Made by a program: the position numbers and the translations under genes. Shown here piece after piece: positions 29,884 to 42,328 of a stretch of 64,000 nt of DNA. Each line of letters starts with the position of its first letter. Position 1 is the stretch's first letter. The notes beneath the pieces are model-generated. The model searched no databases and had not been told where the DNA came from. It saw only the letters and a program-made list of their open reading frames with translations. Origin of the DNA: Wolfiporia cocos (lineage: Eukaryota; Basidiomycota; Agaricomycetes; Polyporales; Phaeolaceae); assembly GCA_029448655.1 (NCBI GenBank), contig JACCLO010000012.1:806001-870000 (forward strand), in the 5' to 3' direction.

Positions 29884-31564
29884 ATGTGGACCACCCCAAC
29901 CGGTGCCCACATCGGGGAGGAAGAGGAGGATGACAAGCATGGGTACACCACTGCCAGGGACATCCCAGAATACAATTGGCCCTTGTGCCAAAAACCCTTT
30001 GCCGGAGCTGGTGAAGATGAGCTACCCCCACTTGACAATCTCAACATCAACAACAATGTCAGGGGAATGGATGACCAACAACCACCCGTCCAAACCCACA
30101 TCCCTACACCTCCGCCAATCAACCCCAAGGTGGATAGAACAAAAGACATTCCCCCACCACCAAAATACAGAGAGAAGTGGGCAGAGGAGGAGTATCCCAA
30201 TAGGCTGGAATCACCTAACTTCTGCACTCGGGTACAGTACTACACCGAGGCAATGGTGAGGATAGGGTTCTGGGACCAGGAGCGTGTGGACAACTACATC
30301 CATGGCATGATGGGCTTACAGTACCAGAAATGCCACCCCCCACCCAAAGAAAAAGAAGAAGACAATGAATCTGACACCCCACTGCTACTGAAGTGAATGA
30401 CAGAACCAGCCCACACCCCTGCTCCCAGTCCCAAGACACAAGGGGGCTACAAACTGCTTGACCCTGAGTTCTCCGCATACACCGGACAATTCGACATTCT
30501 AAAGTCACACGAGCTATGCAATGTCCCGCCCAAGTGACAAATTCCCCAGGTCAGCGACAGGCAGCACGAGACTTACACTCCTATCCCCAACTCCAGAAAC
30601 CTGCCCATGTATACCACCAACTTGAGATGTTGAACGGTGAAGGAACTGCCCATCTTCGACAATGACAAGGTGAAGTTTTGTGACTGGTGAATGAGGATGA
30701 TTCAGTACTTGGCCTCACAGCACCAGTGCATGGAGACTTCTCATGACAAAATCGAGTGTGCCATGTCATACATCCAGGGCGACAAGGTGGATTAATGGTT
30801 TGCTAACATGTTTGCCTCAACAAGGAGATAGGGTGGTGGGAGATTCACTTCGACTTCTTCAAACAGGAACTCTTTACCAGGTTTGAGGACCCCGACCGGG
30901 AGAAATGAGTGTGTAGACAACTCACCGGTCTAAAAATGATCTTCAGTAGTCAAATGAATACTTCACCAAGATCAAAATGCTGTGCTGAGAAGCAGGAGTC
31001 GACATGGACAACAAATTCGTCCTGCAAACCATCAAGAAAAACGTACCATCCTCAGTATATGAGCCGGTATACACATCTTTCTTGACACAACATGACTGGC
31101 AACGTCACAAAGTTCCGGTACCTAAAAAGTACCAACCTTGGAAGGAGGCCATCATGGACTTCGACCAAGCCCTGTGGAGGCGCACTCAGGATCATGCTGA
31201 AGAGAAGAAGAATGAGGAGTCAAAAGGAAAGGGTAAGGACAAAAAGAAAGACACTTCGTCCTCTACCAAGAAGACCTATGACTCCCCCACCACCAACCAG
31301 GCATGTAAGTTCTGCGAAAAAAGATGGGCGAGCACCTGGCATCCACCTGCACCTCTCCCACCTGGCACATCCCAATGTGTGACATGGGATACAAGTACTT
31401 GCATGACATGGAATACAAGTACATGCCTGGCAAGATGTATGCCGCTGCAACAAACAGCACTCAGAATTGCCCATTGGGCCCACAAAAACCAGCTAAACAG
31501 CAGGTGTGGGAGCTAACCGATGATGAGTGGCAACAACTTGCCACCCAGTATGAAGCAGAGGATG
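29884..31564 (+). pseudogene. Degenerate retroelement gag
   Basis: The first open part (29884-30393) holds a Pro-rich region and an acidic segment. A capsid-like stretch lies at 30640-30790 (e.g. LPIFDNDKVKFCDW, QYLASQHQCMETSHDK). A Lys-rich tail with CKFCE lies at 31200-31320. Stops interrupt the frame repeatedly (about 30394, 30536, 30630, 30690, 30793), four of them TGA, and there is a frameshift near the A-run at 31317. The reading frame at 31561 continues in phase at 32114 once the LTR at 31565-32109 is removed. Probably Ty3/gypsy-type. Dead. Confidence 0.75.
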
Positions 31565-32109
31565 TGTCATGGTCTGCACAGGTACAGTCATATATCCTTC
31601 TTTTTGATGCCTCACTGGGAGGAGGGACTTAGCGTTCAACCACTCTATTACGCACACTATTCTAGGGACTCCCACTCAACCGGTGACCCTCATTTCATGT
31701 ACAACAGCCCTATGCCCATAGTGTCTCGACATATCGGGTTCTGGTTGATATCATGTGTCTAACCACAGGGTTCTTATGTTTCATCTCTTGTTGCGCTCAA
31801 CTGCAGCACCCCGTATTTGTTATCCTAGCATGCTAGCCTTATGGACTTAATGGTAGCAGTACCAAGGACACTATGACCCCAGTTATAGGATTGAAGTATA
31901 TAACCTGATGTAAATATCGGTCGAGTTCCTCAGCTCGACCTTGTCGAATTACAAGGATCTTATTCTCATTCTCAAAGACTTAAACCATAAAGTCTGCAGC
32001 CTGTATATCGACGCTCTGACTCGGCTGAGTCTGACAAGTAGTGCACTACTTGATACACTGAGTAACTCAACTTAGTTAATTCAGCTGAATGGATATCCGA
32101 TCCGTAACA
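31565..32109 (+). mobile_element. Diverged solo LTR inside the degenerate gag
   Basis: TGTCATGG to CCGTAACA, 545 bp, flanked by GGATG (31560-31564 and 32110-32114). It keeps TATATAA (31897) and AGCTCGACCTT (31932) at the same 35-nt spacing as the intact family, although the rest has diverged strongly. Related subfamily of the 9954-18416 element. Confidence 0.88.
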
Positions 32110-32600
32110 GGATGCAGCAGCGTCCAAGAAGACAGAGGTAAGCAAACCTCATAACAATCGTTTTCATCTTCTCAACGTTGAAGAATTAAGCAATGATAAC
32201 CAAGAAGTGTACAGCTCTGTGATGGACATTATGAGTCAAGTGGGGGGCTCAGATTATACAGATGATAATGATGGTTTGGTATATGGTGATGACTCCTTTT
32301 GTACAGCCCAAGAAGAGCTCCACAAACTTGTGGCTTGCCCGGGGGATAAACCAGGGCTTAGTTCCTCTTTAGATAATAAAATGGATGTGGATACCAAACC
32401 CATCATCATCACTGAGGATATTGTAATGAAGGACTCGAATGTGCAGCCTAAGAAAAAGGTGCAATGAGTCAAGAAAAAGACAGAGACTTTGGACATCTAC
32501 TTAGATGATCCATGCACTACGGCCCCTGAGCAGAAAAGCAACGAGGCGGCTGGTTACGATTTGTATTCAGCCAAGAAAACCATCTGTATAGCAGTAATCC
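32110..32600 (+). pseudogene. Gag tail and start of a dUTPase domain, degenerate
   Basis: In phase with the gag frame upstream of the LTR. Contains NRFHLLNVEEL and an acidic region ending at TGA (32465-32467). After that stop the same frame runs on to NEAAGYDLYSAKKT (about 32540-32582), which is dUTPase motif 1, as in the intact element (QEAAGYDLYAAEET). The remainder of dUTPase and all of RT are missing. A second dUTPase-bearing retroelement lineage therefore existed here. Confidence 0.75.
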
Positions 32601-33279
32601 TCTCATTTTCCTGCCAGTGCATGCCCAGCTGGACACACTGACATCAGTGTGGCCACTTGTTGGAGGAATAGCCGGAGGCACACAGTAAAGTGAGCTGCAC
32701 CACCTGCCCTGATGTTAGTGACGGAATAAAAGGGGGATGTACTGGTGTAGCATACCTTTGCCCGTTTGTACCTAAATCCCGAGTGGTAGTCAGTAATTGA
32801 TGTGGCTGGCCGGACTTTGGCCGCTGTTTGTCAACACCACTCTCTCGCATCCAGCATCTGGCCGCATTCTGGGTTCTCTGTTTTTGCAGTGTGCACTGGC
32901 GGCTCCTTGCCCATGATGTGCATCGCACTTTGCCGGTGCACGGCCCACATGGGGCTTCTTGTCTTGTCTACTGTGTGACCCCAGTGATGTGTTTTGTGTT
33001 CTGGGGTGGGTGATGACGGCTGTCGCAGAAGGATTGTGCATAGTTCTGACATTGATGTGTCTCCGCAAGTCCGTGCACATACATGTGGACTTCTTAGCTG
33101 ATTGAGTTGGTGCTGTGTGCTGCTATGTGCTGCTTCTCTGTGAGTGCTCGAGCTGTGAAGACAGGTGCATTAGCCTTTCATGAGCAGCTTGAACAGGCAT
33201 ACGGGACACTGAGTCAGTGCTTCCTTGGTCTTTCTACTACTCTTTCATGTCGAACCTTCTAACGTATATAGCCTGTATT
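32601..33279. other. No gene recognised
   Basis: Overlapping short ORFs on both strands, no domains, no repeat partner seen. Confidence 0.4.
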
Positions 33280-33693
33280 TCAGCTATACCAAAAGACCGT
33301 GACAAGACCCTGGAGTGTGCAGATGAGACACCCCAAGCCGCGCACGTTGAAAACATGACCCCACATGACTGGAGCATTGTCAGATAGGAGAATGCAGAGA
33401 GATGGAGGAAGAGGAGTTGATGGAAGTCGTTCATATTCCGGATGGCTACCTAATGTCATGTAAAGGTCTGACAGTGTGCAGACGAGCCGGCCAGAGACAG
33501 CAATAGATAGGAGGATGACACATCGAGCATCAAACATCTGAATGGAGTGAAAGCAGAGAGGGGAAAGAACACCATTTCTCAAGGATCCCCACAGGCCACT
33601 CGACATCTCATAGGAGAGCCACTCTATCATGTATAGGGGATCTCCCACAAGCACGACTGCGAGTGAGGCAAGGTATGCGAGACTTGTGATCAT
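33280..33693 (-). pseudogene. F-box/LRR family fragment
   Basis: The frame contains 'SGRLVCTLSDL', matching the GRLVCTLSHL phrase of the LRR units at 34947-37553. Upstream of it, spacing resembles the region LAHFAPFAAML...GIPRSIFLHL of the same gene. Only one eroded unit remains. No F-box is seen. Confidence 0.6.
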
Positions 33694-34523
33694 TCCCTTG
33701 TCCTCCTGGTGGTTACCTGGTAGTAGTCACCCCCTCCTCCTCCCTAAGAAGTCCAGCACGTGCAAATTGTGCAAACAGTTGACCTCAACCCTGCAGTATC
33801 CTCATCATGCACAATTGCACGGGACACATCATGCATGTTAGTCAACGCATTATCAGGGTCCAGCGAAGCCAAAGTGGAAAGTGTAAGAGCAAATCTTAGG
33901 GACCAGGGGCACAAGTAAACGGGATCGGGGCACAAATAAAAGAGTAAGAGCAGTTTAGCCAGAATTTGGGATACAGATAGGAGTGTATATGTGATCATGA
34001 CTATTGGATCTGACGCTTGGACTACAGCAGAAGGGAGAGCGGATGAGGAAAGATATAAAATGTGAAATGCTATCGGATGCAGGACGGACACTTTGTGAAT
34101 TCGCACGATGCGACATCGAATGATCGACGGCGTCGACATACAGATCGATGTACCTATGTACTGCACCAACGGGTACCAGAGACCAAGTCGACACGCACCA
34201 TCACGGTGCTAGCCCGGGCACTGTGAGTGCAGCCGGACCTGCATACTACGAGCCAGCGCCATCGGCTATCGAGCGACATTTCAGCCTAGGTATCTGTAAA
34301 GATGGGGGAGGCTGCAGCATGCATTACTTGCATAGGAATTCAAAGTCAGGAATGAGCATCATGAAGAACTGCATGAGACGGAATAGTCTTGTACGCACAT
34401 ACAAAACCGGCTGGCACATGATACAAGCTACCATTCCTCATTCTCTTCCCGAATGTCGGACCTGTCCGCACAGCCACAATAATCAGCAGACCGAAGCGAG
34501 ACTGTGCAGTAGCAAAGTGCATC
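33694..34523. other. 3' flank of the F-box/LRR pseudogene; no gene recognised
   Basis: A 189-codon plus ORF (34148-34717) overlaps the antisense of the pseudogene and is taken as a shadow. Confidence 0.5.
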
Positions 34524-37500
34524 TCACCGAAGTATTCGCCGCGCCGCCAGCTTCGGGAAGATTTCTGACAATGATTCGGTCCATTTGTATGAACCACAAC
34601 CACATTTTGGAGGTAGCAGGATACAAAATGCCATTTCCTTCAAACTGGTATAGTCTGGAGCAAAGAGCATGTCATCTAGCGAGGCGCACTTATGGAGGGA
34701 CTCCAACAGCCCCATGAAGTCCCTATCGAAACGCTGCCTATCGATATTGTCTTGTGAATCTACCGACAATTGGACAGAAATGTCCTCAATGGATGCGACC
34801 GAGGCATGTGATATAAGCCGAGGGATCCAAATCAAATGATTTGGGTTCGTCCTCAGGCCACGTAAGCTCGTGCGAATTTCAAGTGATCGCAGACTTGTAT
34901 TATGGGAGATATTTACGCATGTATCTGTCAAGAATAGGCGTATAAATCAGCGCAACAAACCCATTCGACACTCTAGTGACGCACCGACCAGCCTCTCAAT
35001 ATCAGCACGATCCAATCCAGGATTTGGTGAAGGGAAAAGCAATCCTAGTTTCAATGTCTGCAGAGAATCACCAGCACAGTCTAGCACCTGTTGGAGGCTG
35101 ATATCCTTTACAGAATCCAGCAGTATTCCACGACCACGACCAAGGCATAAGACGAGTTGGCGACAACATGCGATGGTCTTGTTGGCAGCCAGCGCACGGA
35201 ACATGTGCGAGCCGCACTGCGAGGCTGAGTACCACGGCGACTGGTCTACCCGTATCTGGTGCAAATTTGGAGGAGTGTTCCAATGTCTCCCAAGTGGAGC
35301 TAGTGCCTGGACATCCGAGAAGGAGACACTATTGAGGTGTAGCTGCTCCAAGTGAGACAGCGCACAGACCAGTCGGTCAAAGACACCAATGGACGGGAAC
35401 TCAACATCACCGAGCGTCAATTTGGTGATCGGGGCAGCAAGATGCGAGAAGACGCTCCTAGGATCCGGTGCCGAAGCATCCCGGAAGGAGACCCTATAGA
35501 GGTCTAGCTGGTCCAAGTGCGACAGCGCACAGACCAGTCGGTCAAAGATGCCAATGGATGGGAACTTAACATGATTGAGCGTCAATTTGGTAATCGGGGC
35601 GGCGAGATGCGAGAAGACGCTCCTAGGATTCAATGCCTCAGCATCTCGGAAGGAGACCCTAGAGAGCTCTAGCTGGTCCAAGTGCGACAGCGCGCAGACG
35701 AGTCGGCCAAATACGTCAATGGACGGGAACGCAACATCATAGAGCGTCAATTTGGTGATCGAGGCCGCGAGATCCAATAAGTCGCTCTGAGGAGCTGGTA
35801 CCTGAGCATCTCGGAAGGAGACCCTAGAGAGCTCTAGCTGCTCCAAGCGCGACAGCGCACAGACCAATCGGTCAAAGACGCCAATGGACGGGAACTCAAC
35901 ATGATTGAGCCTCAATTTGGTAATCGGGGCGGCGAGATGAGAGAAGACGCTCCTAGGATCCGGTGCCGAAGCATCTCGGAAGGAGACCCTAAAGAGGTCT
36001 AGCTGCTCTAAGTGAGACAGCGCGCAGACCAATCGGTCAAAGACGCCAATGGACGGGAGCTCAACATGATTGAGCCTCAATTTGGTAATCGGGGCGGCGA
36101 GATGCGAGAAGACGCTCCTAGGATCTGGTGCCTCAGCATCTCGGAAGGCGACGCTAGAGAGGTCTAGCTGCTCCAAGTGCGACAGCGTGCAGACCAGTCG
36201 GTCAAAGACGCCAATGGACGAGAATTCAACATGATTGAGGGTCAATTTGGCAATCGGGGCGGCGAGATGCGAGAAGACGCTCCTAGGATCCAATGCCTCA
36301 GCATCTCGGAAGGAGACCCTAAAGAGATCTAGCTGCTCCAAGTGCGACAGCGTACAGACCAGTCGGTCAAAGACACCAATGGACGAGAACTCAACATGAT
36401 TGAGCGTCAATTTGGTAATCGGGGCTGCGAGATGGGAGAATATGCTCCTAGGGTCCGATGCCTCAGCATCTCGGAAGGAGACCCTAAAGAGGTCGAGCTG
36501 CTCCAAGTGCGACAGCGTGCAGACCAGTCGGTCAAGGACGCCAATGGACGGGAACTCAACATCACCGAGCGTCAATTTGGTGATCGGGGAGGCGAGATGC
36601 GAGAAGACGCTCCTAGGATCCGGTGCCTCAGCATCTCGGAAGGAGACGCCAAAGAGGTATAGCTGTTCCAAATGAGACAGCGCACAGACCAGTCGATCAA
36701 AGACGCCAATGGACGGGAATTCAACATGATTGAGCGTCAATTCGGTGATCGGGGCAGCAAGATGCGAGAAGACGCTCCTAGGATCTGGTGCCTCAGTATC
36801 TTGGAAGGAGACCCTAAAGAGGTATAGCTGGTCCAAGTGCGACAGCGCACAGACCAGTCGGTCAAAGACACCAATGGACGGGAACTTAGCATGATTGAGC
36901 GTCAATTTGGTAATCGGGGCGGCGAGATGCGAGAAGACGCTCCTAGGATCCGATGCCTCAGCATCTCGGAAGGAGACCCTAAAGAGGTGTAGCTGCTCCA
37001 AGTGCGACAGCGCGCAGACGAGTCGGCCAAATACGTCAATGGACGGGAGCGCAACATCATAGAGTGTCAATTTGGTGATCGAGGCCGCGAGATCCAATAA
37101 GCTGGTCTGAGGAGCTGGTACCCGATCATTTGGGAAAAAGGCATCAGGTAGCTGTGGGTGTTTCAAGCGCAATAGCGCACGAATGAATCGGTCAAAGACG
37201 TCGATGGACGGGAATGCAACACCAGTGAGCGTCAATGCGGTGGTCGGGGCGGCGAGATCCAAGGAGACGTTCAAAGGAGTTGGTGCCTGAGCATCTGAGA
37301 AGGATACGCCAGAGAGGTATAGTTGCTTCAAGCACGATAGCGTGCAGACGAGTCGGCCAAAGGCGTCGATGGATGGGAACGCAACATCATCGAGCGTCAA
37401 TTTAGCGATTGGGGCGGCGAGATGCGAGAAGACGTCCCGAGGAATTGGTGCTTGAGTATCTGTGAAGGAGACGCCAGAGAGGCGTAGTTCCTTCAAGCGC

Positions 37501-38094
37501 GACCAGCGCGCAGACGAGTCGGTCAAAGACGGAAATGGACGGGAACGCAGCATGATCGAGCGTCAATTTGGTGATCCGGGTAAAGGCGGTTAGATGCAAG
37601 AAGATGCTCCGAGGAATCCCCGCCGGCCACTCGCCGTGTTCGAGTTTGAGCCCCACGAGCGTTCGCGGGACGTTCCCTGCGAGCATGGCTGCGAACGGCG
37701 CGAAGTGTGCGAGGCTTCGGTTTGTCCTCCCGTCGCTGATGGATCCTGAAAATGTCACCGATTCCATGCTATGGAGGATTCCAGCGCGACTCAGTTGTGA
37801 GAAACGCAGGACCTCAGCTAGGCTGCGTAGTGTCTTGTAAAGATCTAGATCCTTGTGCGTGTAGCGTGTGGCGATAGTTCGCCATGCCATGCAAACACGC
37901 CCGCACACCGCCATTACTTCAAGCTGATCCTTGAACATGCCGAGTATGTGCTCCCATATGTCCGTGGGCACCCACAGGCATCTTGACTGGTAACAGAGCC
38001 AGCATCTAATATCCCGCCCAGACGTGCTGGGCGACCGCTTTCGCCAAATCACTTGGCCGCGCGGATTTGAGTGAGTACACGCCTGCTCATCCAT
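34524..38094 (-). pseudogene. F-box protein with fourteen 55-residue leucine-rich repeats; one frameshift, one stop
   Basis: ATG at 38094. An F-box-like segment (VPTDIWEHILGMF, residues about 42-82) would dock to Skp1 in an SCF ubiquitin ligase. From about residue 165, 14 units of 55 residues (165 bp) follow, each with two L-x-x-L-x-L half-repeats, e.g. LAAPITKLTLNHVEFPSIGV. Many units differ at only a few positions. The C-terminal ~220 residues are non-repetitive. Two lesions are visible. One extra C at 37503/37504 ('gaccagcg' where other units have 'gacagcg') breaks the frame. A TGA at 34949-34947 lies in frame with a further ~140 codons that match the paralog at 44437. Removing the extra base gives 3,570 nt, 1,190 codons. 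A sequencing error could explain the first lesion. Substrate unknown. Confidence 0.88.
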
Positions 38095-38458
38095 AAGACA
38101 TGCTCACTAGGGGGGGCCATTGCGTTCCTCAATACTATCCCTAGGACCTCCTTAGGACGCTGGTGAATATCTGAGACGTGCCCTACGGTGATAGGCGTGG
38201 TTCCGGTAGCGGTAGATTTCGGCGAGTGGGAGCAGTACTAAGGCATAGTCGGGGTCGGACGGCCATTGATATTCAGCGTCACACAGCCACATACAATCCA
38301 CATCACAGCTTATACACAACCATAACAAGAACACCCATCTAAAATCCAAATAGATTGAGTTTCGCGGCTGTACTATAAAGGGTCCGTGCGGTATGCCGAA
38401 GGCAGATGGCAGGGAAGCCTACCATATTGCAGGGCCATATTGCGATGTCTTTTGAACC
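38095..38458. other. Upstream region of the F-box gene; nothing recognised
   Basis: No TATA box or repeat identified with confidence. Confidence 0.4.
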
Positions 38459-38640
38459 CAACTAGCTGGATAACCCGTGCTCTCGCACAGAATATACAGT
38501 TACCGTGACGTATACGTAGCCGAGGTGCGACAAACTCCAAGCTCCAGGCTTGGGTCGGGGGCCTCAAGCTTCGGTCGGCGGGATGGGCAGTGGCTACCGT
38601 ATTAGGGAGTTGCCTAATCAAGATGCTTTTCTATAGAAAA
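38459..38640 (+). repeat. Dispersed repeat G, copy 1 (pairs with 62268-62430)
   Basis: Starts ACTAGCTGGATAACCCGTGC and ends ATGCTTTTCTATAGAA. The same order and orientation occur at 62268-62430 with a ~25-bp length difference. Non-coding, class unknown. Confidence 0.85.
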
Positions 38641-39255
38641 TATGCTCAGTTCTGTCGACAGGGTTCGTTCTGGTCTTTCCTATGCATGTCCGCCCCACAG
38701 CACCGCTAGTTAGTGTTGCCGCGGCTTGGGCTTGAGCCACAGCTTGAGCCAAGCCGTACTCACTGAAGCCGAGCCAAGCCATATCTGCGGCTCACAGAGC
38801 TGACAGCGATGACTCGGCTACCAGTAGCTTGGCTTGGCTCGGCTTCAGGCTAAGCCGTGGCTCGAGCGCTCAGGTCCAAATCGGCCCGTATTCCCTAGTT
38901 TGTCCTTGCAATTGCCTGCGATCTGTACGATGGTATACACTCATCCACATTTCCGTCAAGGAGCTGTTGCCATCAGTACCTATGTGAGTGATGATTTAGG
39001 ATTCAATAAAATATCAATCACACTATGAGAGTGAGCACCCAACTGATGGACCACTATGCTGTTGACTAGCTCTTGAGTCGCACAACACCTTTGGTCCCAT
39101 GGTCTGCTTAAGCACGCGAACATCTATGTGGTGAGTACTGCTGAGCATTCTCATTTGACGACAAGAGCTAACCTCCAGTGATACATCCTTAGACCAGAGC
39201 ACTTGATATACAGCAGCATATGCGATCATTGTAAGTCATATTCTACGTATCATTT

Positions 39256-39530
39256 CATCGGCAAAACGCGAGCTCTCATATCTAGTCCGCTAACTATTGT
39301 AAATAGCAGCTTGGTAGATATACATAGATACGAGCAGATACTACACACGGGATACTTGCAGGATCAATGAGGACCGAAATATATTTTGTAGGATCAAGAA
39401 GGACCGAGATACTATTTGCAGGATCAATGAGGACCGGCATGTTATTTGCAGGATCAATGAGGACCGAAATATCATTTGCAGGATTAAAGAGGATGGACAT
39501 ATTCATTGCAGGACTAACGAGCGTACAGGT
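39256..39530 (-). repeat. Dispersed repeat E3, copy 2, with 30-bp minisatellite
   Basis: Starts CATCGGCAAAACGCGAG, then after ~90 bp five to six units of GCAGGATCAATGAGGACCGA + AATATCATTT (39357-39510). Inverted relative to 24960-25319. On the minus strand the units encode a 10-residue repeat (SVLIDPANNM-like), probably incidental. Confidence 0.82.
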
Positions 39531-39738
39531 CGTCGTCCTGCGCTTATATTTTGTTTTTGGTATTTTCGTTTATTTTCCTTACTGTACTAAAACCTCCACA
39601 CCAACTCTACCAGTGCACGAGACATGTCCCGAGGGAGCGGTACGCGAACCCGAAGTAGGATCTACGATGTTTCAGACCGACGTTCCCACGCTGGAGGGCG
39701 GCAAGATGCGCACGTAAATAGGATGCGGTCTTGACATC

Positions 39739-42179
39739 TGTTACGGGTCGAATACCCGTTTGTATATTCGAGTCGCGAATATAGATCGTTCTTCTGCACG
39801 TAGGCACGTTGCCGTATGCAAGGCAAATACTCGTTAGATGCCTTCAAGTCCTAGGTGGAATTCCTAGGAGATCGTTGGATATCCAATACGCGTTAGAGGA
39901 TATGATCTGTTCAGGTGCGAGTCGAATAGAATATAAGACTCGCCTAAGTCCGAGAAGTCAGTGTGCACTTCGAGGACTTAGTCGTTTAGTTGCTCGAGCG
40001 AAGAATACTGAGCGTAGTTTCCTACGTTTGAGAACGAGTATAAGACTTCTTGTTTGTACAACAAGGTCGAGCTGAAGAGCTTCGATAGTAATTACATGAG
40101 TTTATATACTACGCTAGGTTTTAGGGGTCAAGTCTATCCCAGATGTCACCGCTACTATCTACGCTATAGTACCAAACGTTTGATAAGTATGTAGTGATAT
40201 TAGTGTTGCCGAAGTTCGGTTCAGTTCAGGTTCAGGGGGGTCTGGGGCTGAACCTAGAACTGAACCGACTGCAGGGAGCCTGAACCTGAACCTGAACCTG
40301 GACTGAACCTGCTGAACTGGTTCAGCAGGTTCGGTTCATGGTTCGAACTAGGTTTGAACCACTAAATGACTTGCTTTTCTAGAATGTAAAAATCATAATG
40401 TTGAGTCCACTGGAGTAACCAATATGCTGCAAAATCAATGTGCCATAGACATTAGAACCATGTAAGAACACCGAGACGTGACCAAACACGCATCAAAATG
40501 ACGCAGAATGCACCACGGAAAGCCAGCTGGTAGGCAGAATGCCCATCCGAGGTGGTTTAGCCACAGCTCGACCGATCGTGATCAACCTCGATCGTGCTCG
40601 CACAGTGAACGTTGAACCTTCGCTGGTTTGCGCACAATCTGAAACGTCGCAAAAGCCCTGCGGACACTCTCTGGCTGCTCATCTAGTTAAAGACAGGTAC
40701 TATCCGACATTTCTCTAGGCTCTCTAGCATAGACAGGTCTGTCCCAACCTCGACTGCTTTCCTATAGCTTTTTGTCTCTCTAAACTCTGTGCACCACCTT
40801 GGATCTACGGTCTATCGGTCTCGTAAAATAATTTTCTAGTATTCCAGGACAATCCTCACTGTTTCAGGGTTCGTCTCTGACTTGTCTAGCTTGTAGGGTG
40901 CATACTCAGATTTTAGGGCACTCAAAATGTTGTAGAAAACCTTATAGCTCTCTATGTATTTAGGCGATGTGCAGATACAAGAAAATACATTGATTACTGC
41001 CAAGACTAAGTTAGACGAAGAGCTGTGCTCGAGGCGTTCGCTCAGGACTTAGGGAATCAGTTACCAATGTTTTGATTTGATTTATATTATTCCTGATCCA
41101 TTTAAAGTGCCGCCGCCGTTTGAATCGCTACAAGCTGCGTGTCTCCTAGGTACATTGCTCGCCATCGACCCCTTAAACACCTCACCTATCGTGGCACATC
41201 CTGACCTGCCCGGGAAACCCGAGGGAAATATTTTTCTGACAACACCAAACTTCAAGTTCTGCAGTGCCTCTGTTTGGTGTCTATTGGGCTGCTACATTCC
41301 AAATCGGCTCTGCGTCTTCTTTACAGTGGTAAAACATAACTTATGATGCACAATAGTCACTCAAGGCAGCAGATTTGAGCAGTTCAGTAATCAGAATCCA
41401 TGAGCAGAATGAGTGTGAATTAGCCTGAGGCAAAGCTAATAACAAACCTTATTAGACAGCTCTGTATATAACCTAGGCTCATGGATATGAAGTGAAACAT
41501 TGTGAACTACATTTTTTACTTCATCTGACAGCAGTGAGTGTAGCCCAGTGCCAAAGAAAGCACAGTACTTCCAACATGGGGCTGAGCTCTCACCATATTG
41601 GGAGACTGGAGTATATCAGTGCTGATGCTTGCCATTGTGAAGCCAGTTATCCATAGTTTACTGCAACAATACTATAGCAAAGATGGCAAGAATATGATTG
41701 TAGTTTATGCTTATCCACCAGCAGTTGCCAGGAATATGTTAATGCTAAGTGGTTCAAGGTTCAGTCCGGTTCGAACCTGGTTCAAGGGTACCCATGGCCC
41801 CCCTGAACCAAGAACCGAACCTTGACATCCTACCCTGAACCGGACCTGGACTGAACCTGAACCTAGGTTCGGTTCTGGCGGTTCAGGTTCTGAACCTTGG
41901 TTCTGAACTGAACTTCGGCAACACTAAGTGATATATCTGAGATGATAGATAGGAATGATGGCGGTTGAACGCCATCTATCAGCTAATAAATGATAAACAT
42001 GAAACGGGGCAGAGTGGAATCTGCCAAGGGTGAAACTCGCCCTATCTATTAGTACAACCGGGGATACGCCCAGCACGAGTCACGAGTAGCCAGGGGGTTG
42101 GTTGCGCAACAAGTCCCTGTATCGTATTCACCCCATGGTGAGTTCTGCCAGCGTTCGAAAAATCGAAATAACCGTAACA
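39739..42179 (-). mobile_element. Solo LTR, interrupted by a hAT-like element
   Basis: TGTTACGG to CCGTAACA with a perfect 5-bp duplication ACATC (39734-39738 and 42180-42184). Subtracting the inner element (1,726 bp) and its 8-bp TSD leaves 707 bp, the family length. Same family as 9954-18416. Confidence 0.96.
40201..41926. mobile_element. hAT-like element, GAACC type, nested in the solo LTR
   Basis: Inverted ends start TAGTGTTGCCGAAGTTC and are flanked by AGTGATAT (40193-40200 and 41927-41934), the LTR sequence duplicated. Subterminal regions of ~150 bp are rich in GGTTCAG/CTGAACC. The interior (40350-41750) has no recognisable transposase; an 89-codon ORF (41077-41346) has no known domain. 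Because the LTR sequence at the insertion site is known from other copies, the boundaries are exact. Confidence 0.95.
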
Positions 42180-42328
42180 ACATCGTTGACGGAATCCGAG
42201 CCATCGCGCGTTTCGTACGCCAATCCTGACGGTATGTCAGACGTGTCTGTGCCAACGATGTGGCTCCCATTTCTCCACTACTTCACATGGACTCATAGTC
42301 ACAGGACTGTTATGGTAGTCATTTTTCC

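Noticed and set aside
34148..34717. 189-codon plus-strand gene
   Set aside because: Its second half is antisense to the F-box gene's C-terminal exon and it has no domain.
34870..36675. Plus-strand ORFs over the F-box/LRR gene
   Set aside because: Antisense shadows of the 165-bp repeats, which remain open because the unit is a multiple of three.
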